Below the pieces are notes generated by a model, which ran no database searches, was not told where the DNA came from, and saw nothing but the letters and a program-made list of their open reading frames with translations. Below, piece after piece: positions 41,909 to 49,519 of a DNA stretch of 64,000 nucleotides (positions are counted from its first letter, which is position 1; each line of letters opens with the position of its first letter). The stretch is taken from the NCBI GenBank assembly GCA_022800315.1, contig JAAWQC010000003.1, positions 1-64,000 on the forward strand, written 5' to 3'. This DNA is from Clostridiales bacterium. Its GTDB lineage: Bacteria > Bacillota > Clostridia > Oscillospirales > Acutalibacteraceae. The translations under genes were made by a program, and so were the position numbers.

Positions 41909-43225
41909 ATGAATTCCACCATCTACCGAAATCAGCGGACCGACGAAACCTGCCATCGCATCGACCATCCGTCGGGACTGACCATCTTTGTCTGCCCCAA
42001 GCCAGGCTATCGTTCCTGCTACGCTGCCCTTGCCACCCGTTACGGCTCCATCGACACCACCTGCCTGAACGAAAAGGGTATGGCGGAGCCAGTGCCGGAG
42101 GGCATCGCCCATTATCTGGAGCACAAGCTGTTTGAAAGCGAGGACGGCGATGCCTTTGCCCGTTACGCCGAAACCGGCGCGTCGGCCAACGCCTATACCA
42201 GTTTCGACCATACAGCCTATCTCTTCACCTGCACCGACCGGCTGGAGGACAATCTGGAAATCCTGCTGGATTTTGTCCGCCATCCTTATTTTACCGAGGA
42301 AACGGTTCAGAAAGAACAGGGGATTATCGGCCAGGAAATCCGCATGCTGGAGGACAATCCCGGCCGGCGATGCCTGTTCAACCTGCTGCGCACGCTGTAC
42401 TCCCGGCATCCGGCTCGCATCGATATCGGCGGCACGGTGGAATCCATCGCCCGCATCACCCCACAACTGCTGTACGACTGCTACCGTACCTACTACGATC
42501 TGCATAACATGGCGCTGGCGGTATCGGGCGATATCACGGTGGAGCAGGTGACCGCCGTGGCCGACCGGGTGCTGGGCGCCGGTCACGACGCCGGCGGGCC
42601 TCAAAAGCGCGCGGCCGTGCTGCGCACCCCGCCCGTTCCCTCCCTGACGGAGCCGGAGGCGGTGGAGGAATCCCGCGTCGAGCAGGCGATGCCGGTATCG
42701 GCGCCCCTGTTTTATTACGGCTATAAAAAAACGATTCCCGAAGAGGAGGCGGGGCGGGTACAGTCCCCCGCCGAACTGGCGGGGGCGGCGGTCCTCAGCG
42801 AGCTGCTGGCGGGCAAGGCCTCCCCGCTCTACGCCCGCCTGATGGAGGCGGGGCTCATCAACACCTCCTTCGGCGCCGACCTGTTCGACGGTCCGGGCTA
42901 CGCGGTTTTCCTGTTCGCCGGCGAGTCGGCCGATCCTGACCGGGTGTGTGAGGAAATCCGGGCGGAAATCAACCGCCTGCGCAGGGAGGGGATCGCCCCC
43001 GCTGATTTCGAGGCCGCGCGCCGGGCGGTTTACGGCCGCATGGTCGCCGGGCTCAACGATGTGGAAAACTGCGCCGACGCCCGTATTTCCGATCTTTTCA
43101 ACGGGCGGGAACCCTTCGCCCTTATTGACGAAACCGCCACCCTTGGGGTACAATTGGTGACAAAGCTGCTGGACGAGGACCTGCGCGACGAATGTGCCGC
43201 CGTATCCATCGTCCGCCCGGCGTGA
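41909..43225 (+). CDS. yfmH: M16-family zinc peptidase YfmH-like
   Basis: A 438-residue M16 metallopeptidase. The inverted zinc motif is HYLEHKLFE (His68, Glu71, His72), with the downstream second Glu region QKEQGIIGQEIRMLEDNPG (Glu in QEIRM). The C-terminal half is the inactive-type repeat (LLAGKASPLYARLMEAGLI, ENCADARISDLFNG). It pairs with the YfmF-like protein directly upstream. It acts in the cytoplasm; the substrate is not known in detail. Confidence 0.9.
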   Translation: MNSTIYRNQRTDETCHRIDHPSGLTIFVCPKPGYRSCYAALATRYGSIDTTCLNEKGMAEPVPEGIAHYLEHKLFESEDGDAFARYAETGASANAYTSFDHTAYLFTCTDRLEDNLEILLDFVRHPYFTEETVQKEQGIIGQEIRMLEDNPGRRCLFNLLRTLYSRHPARIDIGGTVESIARITPQLLYDCYRTYYDLHNMALAVSGDITVEQVTAVADRVLGAGHDAGGPQKRAAVLRTPPVPSLTEPEAVEESRVEQAMPVSAPLFYYGYKKTIPEEEAGRVQSPAELAGAAVLSELLAGKASPLYARLMEAGLINTSFGADLFDGPGYAVFLFAGESADPDRVCEEIRAEINRLRREGIAPADFEAARRAVYGRMVAGLNDVENCADARISDLFNGREPFALIDETATLGVQLVTKLLDEDLRDECAAVSIVRPA

Positions 43226-43274
43226 CAGAGGGCTCCCCCTCTGTCCCCTACATACGACGTATAAGGAGGCACTC

Positions 43275-44303
43275 ATGGAGTACATATCCTTTCCCCATCT
43301 TGGCTGGACGTTCCACATCAATCCCGAGCTGTTCCATTTCAGCCTGTTTGGCATGGACTTTTCCATCAAATGGTACGGGCTGATCATCGCCGTCGGCTTT
43401 TTGCTGGCGATGATCTACGCCTTTAAGCGGGCGAAGGAATTCCACATCGACCCCGACCGCATGATCGATGTGGTGCTGGTATCGGCCCTGTTCGCTTTTG
43501 TCGGCGCGCGGCTCTACTATGTGGTATTCTCCGGCGCGTTCGACTGGTCCGACCCCGGCAAAATATTGGCCGTATGGGACGGCGGCCTCGCCATTTACGG
43601 TGGTGTGATCTTTGCCTTCCTGACCGCGCTGTGGATGTGCCGGCTTCGCAAGGTGGACACCCTGCGCATGTTCGACCTGGCCTCCCTGGGCTTCCTGATC
43701 GGGCAGGGCATCGGCCGCTGGGGCAACTTCTTCAACCAAGAAGCTTTTGGCGGCAACACCACCATGCCCTGGGGCATGACTGGCTCCATCATTCAGACGG
43801 GGGCCACCGGCAATTCCAACCTGTACGACACCTCACTACCGGTGCATCCCACCTTCCTTTACGAGTCGCTGTGGTGCCTGTTGGGACTGCTGGTTCTGCA
43901 CCTGGTGTCCAAAAAAGCCTATAAATTCAAAGGGCAGATTTTCGCCCTGTATATCATGTGGTATGGTGCGGGCCGGTTCGTGATTGAGGGCCTGCGCACC
44001 GACAGCCTGTATTTCGGCGTCACCGGTATCCGCATCTCACAGGTGGTGGCCATCCTGTCGGTACTGGGCGGCCTCGCCCTGCTGTTTGTCTTGAGGGCCT
44101 ATTCCCGCCGTCTGCCCAAGGAGCTTCCCGCCATCGGGGAGGGTGAAGCGTTCCTGTCAGACACCGATGAGAAGTACGATCCCGACGAGGTGGTGGAAGA
44201 GAGCACCGAGGATTCCCTGCCCACCGACCAAACCGCCGAATTCTCCACCGAAGTGGTGCCCTCGGTGGAAAACACGGAAGATGACACCGGCTCCCCCTCC
44301 TGA
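43275..44303 (+). CDS. lgt: Prolipoprotein diacylglyceryl transferase
   Basis: A 342-residue membrane enzyme that attaches diacylglycerol to the lipobox Cys of prolipoproteins. It has seven or so membrane helices, WDGGLAIYGGVIFAF (the GG-I-x-GG motif), GRWGNFFNQEAFGG (the Lgt signature with essential Arg and Asn), VHPTFLYESLW, and GAGRFVIEGLRTD. An acidic Glu/Thr/Ser-rich C-terminal tail of about 60 residues goes beyond the normal end. AGGAGG lies nine bases before the ATG. It is the third gene after yfmF-yfmH; it presumably modifies the two lipoproteins at 2.5-4.3 kb, among others. Confidence 0.96.
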   Translation: MEYISFPHLGWTFHINPELFHFSLFGMDFSIKWYGLIIAVGFLLAMIYAFKRAKEFHIDPDRMIDVVLVSALFAFVGARLYYVVFSGAFDWSDPGKILAVWDGGLAIYGGVIFAFLTALWMCRLRKVDTLRMFDLASLGFLIGQGIGRWGNFFNQEAFGGNTTMPWGMTGSIIQTGATGNSNLYDTSLPVHPTFLYESLWCLLGLLVLHLVSKKAYKFKGQIFALYIMWYGAGRFVIEGLRTDSLYFGVTGIRISQVVAILSVLGGLALLFVLRAYSRRLPKELPAIGEGEAFLSDTDEKYDPDEVVEESTEDSLPTDQTAEFSTEVVPSVENTEDDTGSPS

Positions 44304-44308
44304 ACCAT

Positions 44309-44345
44309 AACCGCAGGCGGCCCGTCGGCCGCCTGCGGTTTTCCC
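44309..44345 (+). terminator. Terminator of the lgt operon
   Basis: A 14-bp stem (AACCGCAGGCGGCC arm) with a four-base loop, followed by TTCCCCTTG. The T run is weak. Confidence 0.7.
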
Positions 44346-44382
44346 CTTGTCTCCCCACATAAATAGAAATGAGGAATGGAAA

Positions 44383-45249
44383 ATGGCAGTGTTACTGGAT
44401 GGAAAAGCGGCCTCCGCCGCGGTTCGGGCCCGTCTGAAGGAAGAGGTGGCCGAGCTGAAGGAAAAGGGCATCGTCCCGGGTCTGGCCGTGATTATCGTGG
44501 GAGACGACCCCGCCTCCCGCATCTATGTGAACAACAAGAAGAAGGCGTGTGCCGAGGTGGGCATCTACTCCGAGGAATTCGCCCTGCCCGCCGACACCAC
44601 CCAGGAGGAACTTCTCGCGCTGGTGGCCAGTCTCAACGGCCGCAGCGATATCAACGGGATTCTGTGCCAGCTGCCCCTCCCCGCCTCCCTCGAGGAAAAG
44701 CCGGTGATCGAAGCCATCTCCCCGCTGAAGGATGTGGATGCTTTCCATGCCGCTAATGTGGGGCATATCATGATCGGGGATTTCAGCTTTGTCCCCTGCA
44801 CCCCTGCCGGGGTCATGGAGCTGCTCCATGTGGCCGGCATCGATCCCGCCGGCAAGGACTGCGTCGTAATCGGGCGAAGCAATATCGTGGGAAAACCCAT
44901 GGCCATGCTGCTGCTCCATGAAAATGGTACCGTCACCATCTGCCATTCCAAAACGAAAGATTTGCAAGCGGTCTGCGCCCGCGCGGATATTCTGGTCGCC
45001 GCCGTGGGCAGGGCGAAATTTGTCACCGCCGATATGGTCAAGCCCGGCGCGGTGGTGGTCGATGTGGGAATGAACCGGGACGAAAACGGCAAGCTGTGCG
45101 GCGATGTGGACTTCGGCCCGGTGGCGGAAAAAGCCTCCTATATCACCCCGGTCCCCGGCGGCGTAGGTCCCATGACCATCTCCATGCTGCTGCAAAACAC
45201 CGTGAAGGCCGCCTGCCTGCAGAACGCTCTGTTGTTTGATAAACGTTAA
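44383..45249 (+). CDS. folD: Bifunctional methylene-THF dehydrogenase/cyclohydrolase
   Basis: A 288-residue cytoplasmic enzyme that interconverts 5,10-methylene-, methenyl- and 10-formyl-tetrahydrofolate. Signatures: ASRIYVNNKKKACAEVGI (catalytic Lys), GILCQLPLPASL, KDVDAFHAANVG, GRSNIVGKPMAMLL (NADP binding), and PVPGGVGPMTISML near the end. Length is normal. GAGGAATGG precedes the ATG at 44383. It is a single gene, between two terminators. Confidence 0.97.
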   Translation: MAVLLDGKAASAAVRARLKEEVAELKEKGIVPGLAVIIVGDDPASRIYVNNKKKACAEVGIYSEEFALPADTTQEELLALVASLNGRSDINGILCQLPLPASLEEKPVIEAISPLKDVDAFHAANVGHIMIGDFSFVPCTPAGVMELLHVAGIDPAGKDCVVIGRSNIVGKPMAMLLLHENGTVTICHSKTKDLQAVCARADILVAAVGRAKFVTADMVKPGAVVVDVGMNRDENGKLCGDVDFGPVAEKASYITPVPGGVGPMTISMLLQNTVKAACLQNALLFDKR

Positions 45250-45265
45250 TTCGCTTTGACAGTGC

Positions 45266-45312
45266 ATACCGAATGGATAATTTTTTATGATTATCCATTC
45301 GGTATTTTTATT
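45266..45312 (+). terminator. Terminator of folD
   Basis: A 16-bp stem ATACCGAATGGATAAT/ATTATCCATTCGGTAT followed by TTTTTATT. Confidence 0.9.
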
Positions 45313-45388
45313 ATGAAATTTTTCTATACTCGTGGGAAATGCCATAAAAAAACGCCTCCCCATCCGTAGTAATAGTCAGAGGGGACTG

Positions 45389-45931
45389 ATGCAGATGACC
45401 ACTCCCGAATTCCACCGCTGTATCACCCAGATGCAGCAGGGGGACCGCGACGGTCTGAAACGGGTTTATGAAGAATACAGCCAGCTGGTGTATGCCGCCG
45501 TCCGGCCGCTGCTTCCGACGCCGGAAGACGCGGAAGACGTGACGGTGGATTTTTTCATCCGCCTGTGGGAAAAGGCGGACGGCTGGCGCCCTGGAACCGG
45601 CCACCGCCGCTATATCACCACCGCCGCCTGCCGGCTGGCCATCGACCGGCGGCGAAAGTGCGGGCGGGAATACCCCGCAGAAAATATGAGCGCATGGGAA
45701 GGGGCTGACAGCGGCGCCGCGACCGAGGACCTCGTCTGTGACCGCATGGCCCTGCGTGAGGCACTGGCCGTGCTGTCCGCCGATGAGCGGACCATACTGC
45801 ACCTGCATCTCACCTGCGACCTGCCTTTTCGTGAGGTCGGCCGTCTGCTGCATCAACCCCTCGGCACCGTTGCCTGGCGATACCGCAACGCTATTCAAAA
45901 ACTGCGTGAAAGGAGCGACCTTTATGAATAA
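45389..45931 (+). CDS. ECF-type RNA polymerase sigma factor
   Basis: A 180-residue sigma-70 family protein of the ECF type. Region 2 is seen at about 18-85 (RVYEEYSQLVYAAVRPLLPT, AEDVTVDFFIRLWEKADG), and region 4 at about 120-170 (LSADERTILHLHLTCDLPFR, VGRLLHQPLGTVAWRYRNAI). It overlaps the downstream membrane protein by eight bases, the usual ECF/anti-sigma arrangement. The start is the ATG at 45389 or the one two codons later; both have GAGGGG. The signal and regulon are unknown. Confidence 0.9.
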   Translation: MQMTTPEFHRCITQMQQGDRDGLKRVYEEYSQLVYAAVRPLLPTPEDAEDVTVDFFIRLWEKADGWRPGTGHRRYITTAACRLAIDRRRKCGREYPAENMSAWEGADSGAATEDLVCDRMALREALAVLSADERTILHLHLTCDLPFREVGRLLHQPLGTVAWRYRNAIQKLRERSDLYE

Positions 45932-46835
45932 ACGAGAGCTGAAAAAACAACTGAAGCAGCCGCCTGAGATGGAACGACTCCCCGACAGCGGCGCTTTGTG
46001 GGCCCGCATCGAATGCGCTCTTCCCGACAGTCCCCAAGCCTCCCGGTCGGTACGTCCACGCGCTGCCCTCCGCCCCCTGGTCGCCGGCTGCGTCTGCCTC
46101 GCTCTGATGATCGGCTTTGTCCTGCTGCTGACAAGAGGGGGCCTTCCCGCCCTGGAGCCGGGCTCTTCCCCGACAACCAGCACGACGTTCACTACCCAGA
46201 CCGAGGCGACCGAGCCTGAAACGCCGGTTGCCTACGGTTCGCTTCGCTTCCCCGACCCGCCGGCAGAGCCGGCGCCTACCGGTTCCCAGGGACTGGGGGT
46301 TATTGAAATAGCAGGTTTCACCGAGGCCGTCACCGGGAGGGCCACCCTGCTGGTTCAGGGTACAGTAGAGGACGCCTGGATACGGGAGGAGCTTGCCTCT
46401 GTGTTTACCGAGTCGGTGACCTACCGTCTGCGTGTGGAACGAACTTTGTATACCGCGGATGGAAAGGAACCGGCGGGGGAAACCCTGCTGATCGACCTCC
46501 CCTGGATCGAGGGGGTCGATTCGGTGCCGGTCCATCCCTTGGAGATCGGGCGGACCTACCTGCTGCCTCTGATGCCCTCCTGTTTTTCCTCGTCGGACGG
46601 TTCCCGGTATTCCCTGATCTATGAATTCCAGCCGCAGATCGAGATCACATTGGACGGCGAATACATTTTCCCCGATACCTGGACCTCCCTGGCTACCACG
46701 GATTCCCGTCCTGTGGAAACCGACGCCCCCGATTACGGGTTGTATCACCTGCGGCTGCGCAGCGACAGCGCTTTTCCGAGCGATCTGGCCGCCATTCTGA
46801 TACGGAACCGGTACAGATGCGGTATTATCCCCTGA
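45924..46835 (+). CDS. Membrane-anchored partner of the ECF sigma factor (putative anti-sigma)
   Basis: A 303-residue protein. A cytoplasmic N-terminal part of about 45 residues (MNKRELKKQLKQPPEMERLP) is followed by a membrane helix (about 49-69), a Thr/Pro-rich linker (TTSTTFTTQTEATEPETP) and an extracytoplasmic domain (about 105-303). It has no zinc-binding anti-sigma (HxxxCxxC) motif, so the anti-sigma role is inferred only from the overlap with the sigma gene and the topology. The extracytoplasmic domain is not recognised. AAAGGAGCG precedes the ATG. Confidence 0.8.
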   Translation: MNKRELKKQLKQPPEMERLPDSGALWARIECALPDSPQASRSVRPRAALRPLVAGCVCLALMIGFVLLLTRGGLPALEPGSSPTTSTTFTTQTEATEPETPVAYGSLRFPDPPAEPAPTGSQGLGVIEIAGFTEAVTGRATLLVQGTVEDAWIREELASVFTESVTYRLRVERTLYTADGKEPAGETLLIDLPWIEGVDSVPVHPLEIGRTYLLPLMPSCFSSSDGSRYSLIYEFQPQIEITLDGEYIFPDTWTSLATTDSRPVETDAPDYGLYHLRLRSDSAFPSDLAAILIRNRYRCGIIP

Positions 46836-46856
46836 AGCTGCCGTCTCCCAAGCGTA

Positions 46857-46900
46857 TGAAAACCGGCGTACCTCCCCGTGGGGAGATGCGCCGGTTTTTT
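46857..46900. terminator. Bidirectional terminator
   Basis: A stem AAAACCGGCG/CGCCGGTTTT with an inner CTCCCC/GGGGAG helix, then TTATT. It serves the sigma operon (+) and the XRE gene (-). Confidence 0.85.
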
Positions 46901-46914
46901 ATTCTATCGTCGGA

Positions 46915-47130
46915 TTATTCCTTTTCCTTCGGAGGAATGTGCTCGATCACGTCATTGGGGGTACACTGCAGCATGACACAGATATCGTCGATGATTTTCA
47001 GCGAGATATATTCGTTGCGCCCCATACGGTTCAAAGTACTGATGGAGATACCAACCTTTTTGGCAAAGGCCTTTTTCGTCATATCCAGATCGATCAGCTG
47101 CTTCCACAGCGGTTTATAGTTGAAAGGCAT
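46915..47130 (-). CDS. Small XRE-type regulator
   Basis: A 71-residue single-domain helix-turn-helix of the YozG/Cro type (LWKQLIDLDMTKKAFAKKVG, ISISTLNRMGRNEYISLKII, ending in CTPNDVIEHIPPKEKE). It is a common Firmicutes regulator with no effector domain. The ATG (47130) has GAGGTG upstream. Its promoter carries an 11-bp near-palindrome over the -35 box, suggesting autorepression, and the gene is divergent from the DUF6809-like gene. Confidence 0.88.
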   Translation of the reverse strand: MPFNYKPLWKQLIDLDMTKKAFAKKVGISISTLNRMGRNEYISLKIIDDICVMLQCTPNDVIEHIPPKEKE

Positions 47131-47158
47131 CCTCATCACCTCACCGTCTTTTGAATCA

Positions 47159-47187
47159 ATTATAACAGCAAATTAATCAGTTCTCAA
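47159..47187 (-). promoter_or_regulatory. Promoter of the XRE gene
   Basis: Minus strand TTGAGA, 17-base spacer, TATAAT. Confidence 0.8.
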
Positions 47188-47196
47188 CTAATTAAT
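47172..47196. promoter_or_regulatory. Candidate XRE operator (inverted repeat)
   Basis: ATTAATCAGTT-CTC-AACTAATTAAT, one mismatch between 11-base arms, overlaps the -35 box of the XRE gene. It lies between two divergent promoters, a good place for one regulator to act on both. Confidence 0.6.
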
Positions 47197-47218
47197 GCCT
47201 TTTCTGATTCAAACAGGG

Positions 47219-47246
47219 TTGACTTATTAGTATATCTGATTATAAT
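47219..47246 (+). promoter_or_regulatory. Promoter of the DUF6809-like gene
   Basis: TTGACT, 16-base spacer, TATAAT. Confidence 0.8.
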
Positions 47247-47299
47247 AATAGTCAGATATAACAGACAGCCTATTCAAACAACATGTTGGAGGAAAGGAT

Positions 47300-47587
47300 A
47301 TGCAGTCGATTATACAGGATTTGTTTAACGGTCTCATCACTCCCTACGAGGATACCACCCCTCGCAGCCCCGCCTATCGTGAGGCGGTGGCGGACTCATC
47401 ACGGGCGGAGGACGAATTCTGCCGCCGGCTGACCTCCGACCAGCTGCTGCTGTACCGTGAAGCACAGCGAAAAAGCCGAACGGTCACCGCCATGGAGGCG
47501 GAGCAGATATTTGCCGACGGGTTTCGTCTGGGCTCCCGGCTGATGCTGGAAATCCTGGCGCGGGAACTGCCGGCAGGTATAGGATGA
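47300..47587 (+). CDS. DUF6809-like protein
   Basis: A 95-residue soluble helical protein (SIIQDLFNGLITPYEDTTPR; EDEFCRRLTSDQLLLYREAQ; EQIFADGFRLGSRLMLEILA). The 'DGFRLGxRLMLE' ending and helical layout match small DUF6809-type Clostridia proteins, whose function is unknown. GGAGGAAAGG lies close before the ATG. Divergent from, and possibly controlled by, the XRE regulator. Confidence 0.8.
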   Translation: MQSIIQDLFNGLITPYEDTTPRSPAYREAVADSSRAEDEFCRRLTSDQLLLYREAQRKSRTVTAMEAEQIFADGFRLGSRLMLEILARELPAGIG

Positions 47588-47622
47588 GAGGAGGGAGCGC
47601 ACAGTATGCGCTCCCTCCTCTC
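47586..47622. terminator. Hairpin between convergent genes
   Basis: A perfect 16-bp stem GAGAGGAGGGAGCGCA with a five-base loop. There is no T run, but it is placed between the DUF6809-like gene and the ABC exporter end. Confidence 0.6.
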
Positions 47623-47680
47623 ATCAACACAGCGCCGGGGGAGAGATCCGCTCCTCCTCCAGCGCTGTGCCGCGTCGTAT

Positions 47681-49519
47681 TCAGATCAGTACAGGCTCGT
47701 TTGCGGGGGATGGGGCGTGGTAGGCCGCCGGTTCCTCCACCCCGCCGAGGCGGGACTGAGCGGTATACAGCTGGTAATAGAGCCCCCGTTTGGCCAGCAG
47801 CTCTTGGTGGCTGCCCTGTTCGAGGATGCCCTTGTCCCCGATGTACAGGATACGGTCACAGTGCTTGATGGTGGAGAGACGATGGGCGATAATGAAGGAG
47901 GTGCGTCCCTTCATCAGGGTCTGTATCCCCTCCTGGAGCAGGCGTTCGGTACGGGTGTCGATGGAGGAGGTCGCCTCATCCAGAATCAGAATACGCGGGT
48001 CGGACAACAGGGTGCGGGCGAAGGCGATCAGCTGCCGCTGCCCCTGGGAAAGGCGGCTGCCCCGCTCGTTTACCTCGGTGAGATATCCCTTCTCCATCTC
48101 CATGATGAAGTCGTGGGCGCACACCGCCCGGGCGGCGGCCACCACCTCTTCCTCGGTGGCGTCGAGGCGGCCGTACCGCAGGTTGTCGAGGATGGTGCCG
48201 CTGAAAATAAAGCTGTCCTGCAGCATGATCCCCATCTGGCTGCGCAGAGAATGGAGGGTGACCTGCGCGATGTCCCACTCCCCGTCGATCAGTATCTGCC
48301 CGCTGGTCAGGTTATAGAACCGGCTGATGAGGTTGACCACCGTGGTTTTCCCCGCGCCGGTGGGTCCCACCAGCGCGATACTCTGTCCCGGCGCCACCTG
48401 CAGATCGATGTGTTCGAGAATGTTGACCTCCGGCTCGTAGCCGAAGGTGACGTCACGGAACTCCACACGGCCCTGTATGGGCGGCAGCTCGACGGCGTCG
48501 GGCGCGTCCCCCACCGTTACCGGTTCGTCCATCGTCTCAAAGATACGCTCCAGATAGGCGATGTTGTTGATGAACATGTTATAGATGTTGGCCAGATTGG
48601 TGATCGGCTGCCAGAACCGGCTGACATACTGGCCCATTGCCATCAGCACGCCGAAGGACACCATGGCCCCGCCCATCCAGTATACCCCCGCGATGTACAT
48701 GAAGGTAAACACGATCTGGGTCATCAGCTCGGAGGAAAACCACACGGTGTTGCTGATGACCACCGCCTTCAGCCACGCGGCACGGCAGGCAGATGCCAGC
48801 CGCTGCATGATGGACAGATTCTCCTCCTGCCGGGCGAAAAGCTGGCTGACCTTGACGCCGTCAATGCTCTCCGCCAAATAGGCGTTGTAGTTGGAATTTT
48901 TGTTGGACTGGCCTTGCCAGGCCCGCCGCTGGCGTGGTTTGAGCAGCAGGATGACCGCCGCAAAAATGGGCAGACCCGCCACGATGATCGCGGCCAGCAC
49001 GGCGTTGGTGCCGAACATGAAGATGACGATAAAAATGATGTTGATGATCTCCAGAATGCTGTTGATGATACCGTTGGACAGCATGTCGGATACCGAATTG
49101 ACGTAGTTGATGACCCGTACCAGGATTTTGCCCGCCGGGCGGCTGTCGTAATAGCTGAAGGGGAGCTTCTGCAGATGGGCAAACAAATCCTCCCGGATAT
49201 CGTAGATGATCTCCTGGCTCACGTGGGCCATGATGCGCGACCGGATGGTGATAAAGCCGATACCCACCAGCACCAGTGCCACATAGCCTCCCGCCAGCAG
49301 GCCCAGCAGGGCAAAATCCTTGTTCGGAACCGCAGTATCCAGTGTCCACTCCAGGATTTTGGGGCCGAACAGGGAGGTCACGCTGGCGATACTGCTGAAC
49401 AGCAGGGCCAGCAGCATTTTCCCCCGGTGGCGGCCGATGTATTTCATGGCCCGTTTGAGATGGGAAAAACTGAAGGGGGATTCCAGGTTTTCATCCACGT
49501 CGAACTTATTCCTCGCCAT
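47681..49519 (-). CDS. ABC exporter half-transporter with consensus ATPase
   Basis: A 612-residue fused membrane-ATPase subunit. Six membrane helices (about 35-320) are followed by the nucleotide-binding domain: Walker A GPTGAGKTTV, Q-loop QMGIMLQDSFIF, signature RLSQGQRQLIAFART (LSQGQ instead of LSGGQ), Walker B ILILDEATSSID, and H-loop SFIIAHRLSTI. It is the partner of the next subunit (coding overlap of 14 bases), together forming a heterodimeric multidrug/lipid/peptide-type exporter like LmrCD, BmrCD or TM287/288. This subunit has a complete Walker B Glu and His. The substrate is unknown. Confidence 0.93.
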   Translation of the reverse strand: MARNKFDVDENLESPFSFSHLKRAMKYIGRHRGKMLLALLFSSIASVTSLFGPKILEWTLDTAVPNKDFALLGLLAGGYVALVLVGIGFITIRSRIMAHVSQEIIYDIREDLFAHLQKLPFSYYDSRPAGKILVRVINYVNSVSDMLSNGIINSILEIINIIFIVIFMFGTNAVLAAIIVAGLPIFAAVILLLKPRQRRAWQGQSNKNSNYNAYLAESIDGVKVSQLFARQEENLSIMQRLASACRAAWLKAVVISNTVWFSSELMTQIVFTFMYIAGVYWMGGAMVSFGVLMAMGQYVSRFWQPITNLANIYNMFINNIAYLERIFETMDEPVTVGDAPDAVELPPIQGRVEFRDVTFGYEPEVNILEHIDLQVAPGQSIALVGPTGAGKTTVVNLISRFYNLTSGQILIDGEWDIAQVTLHSLRSQMGIMLQDSFIFSGTILDNLRYGRLDATEEEVVAAARAVCAHDFIMEMEKGYLTEVNERGSRLSQGQRQLIAFARTLLSDPRILILDEATSSIDTRTERLLQEGIQTLMKGRTSFIIAHRLSTIKHCDRILYIGDKGILEQGSHQELLAKRGLYYQLYTAQSRLGGVEEPAAYHAPSPANEPVLI

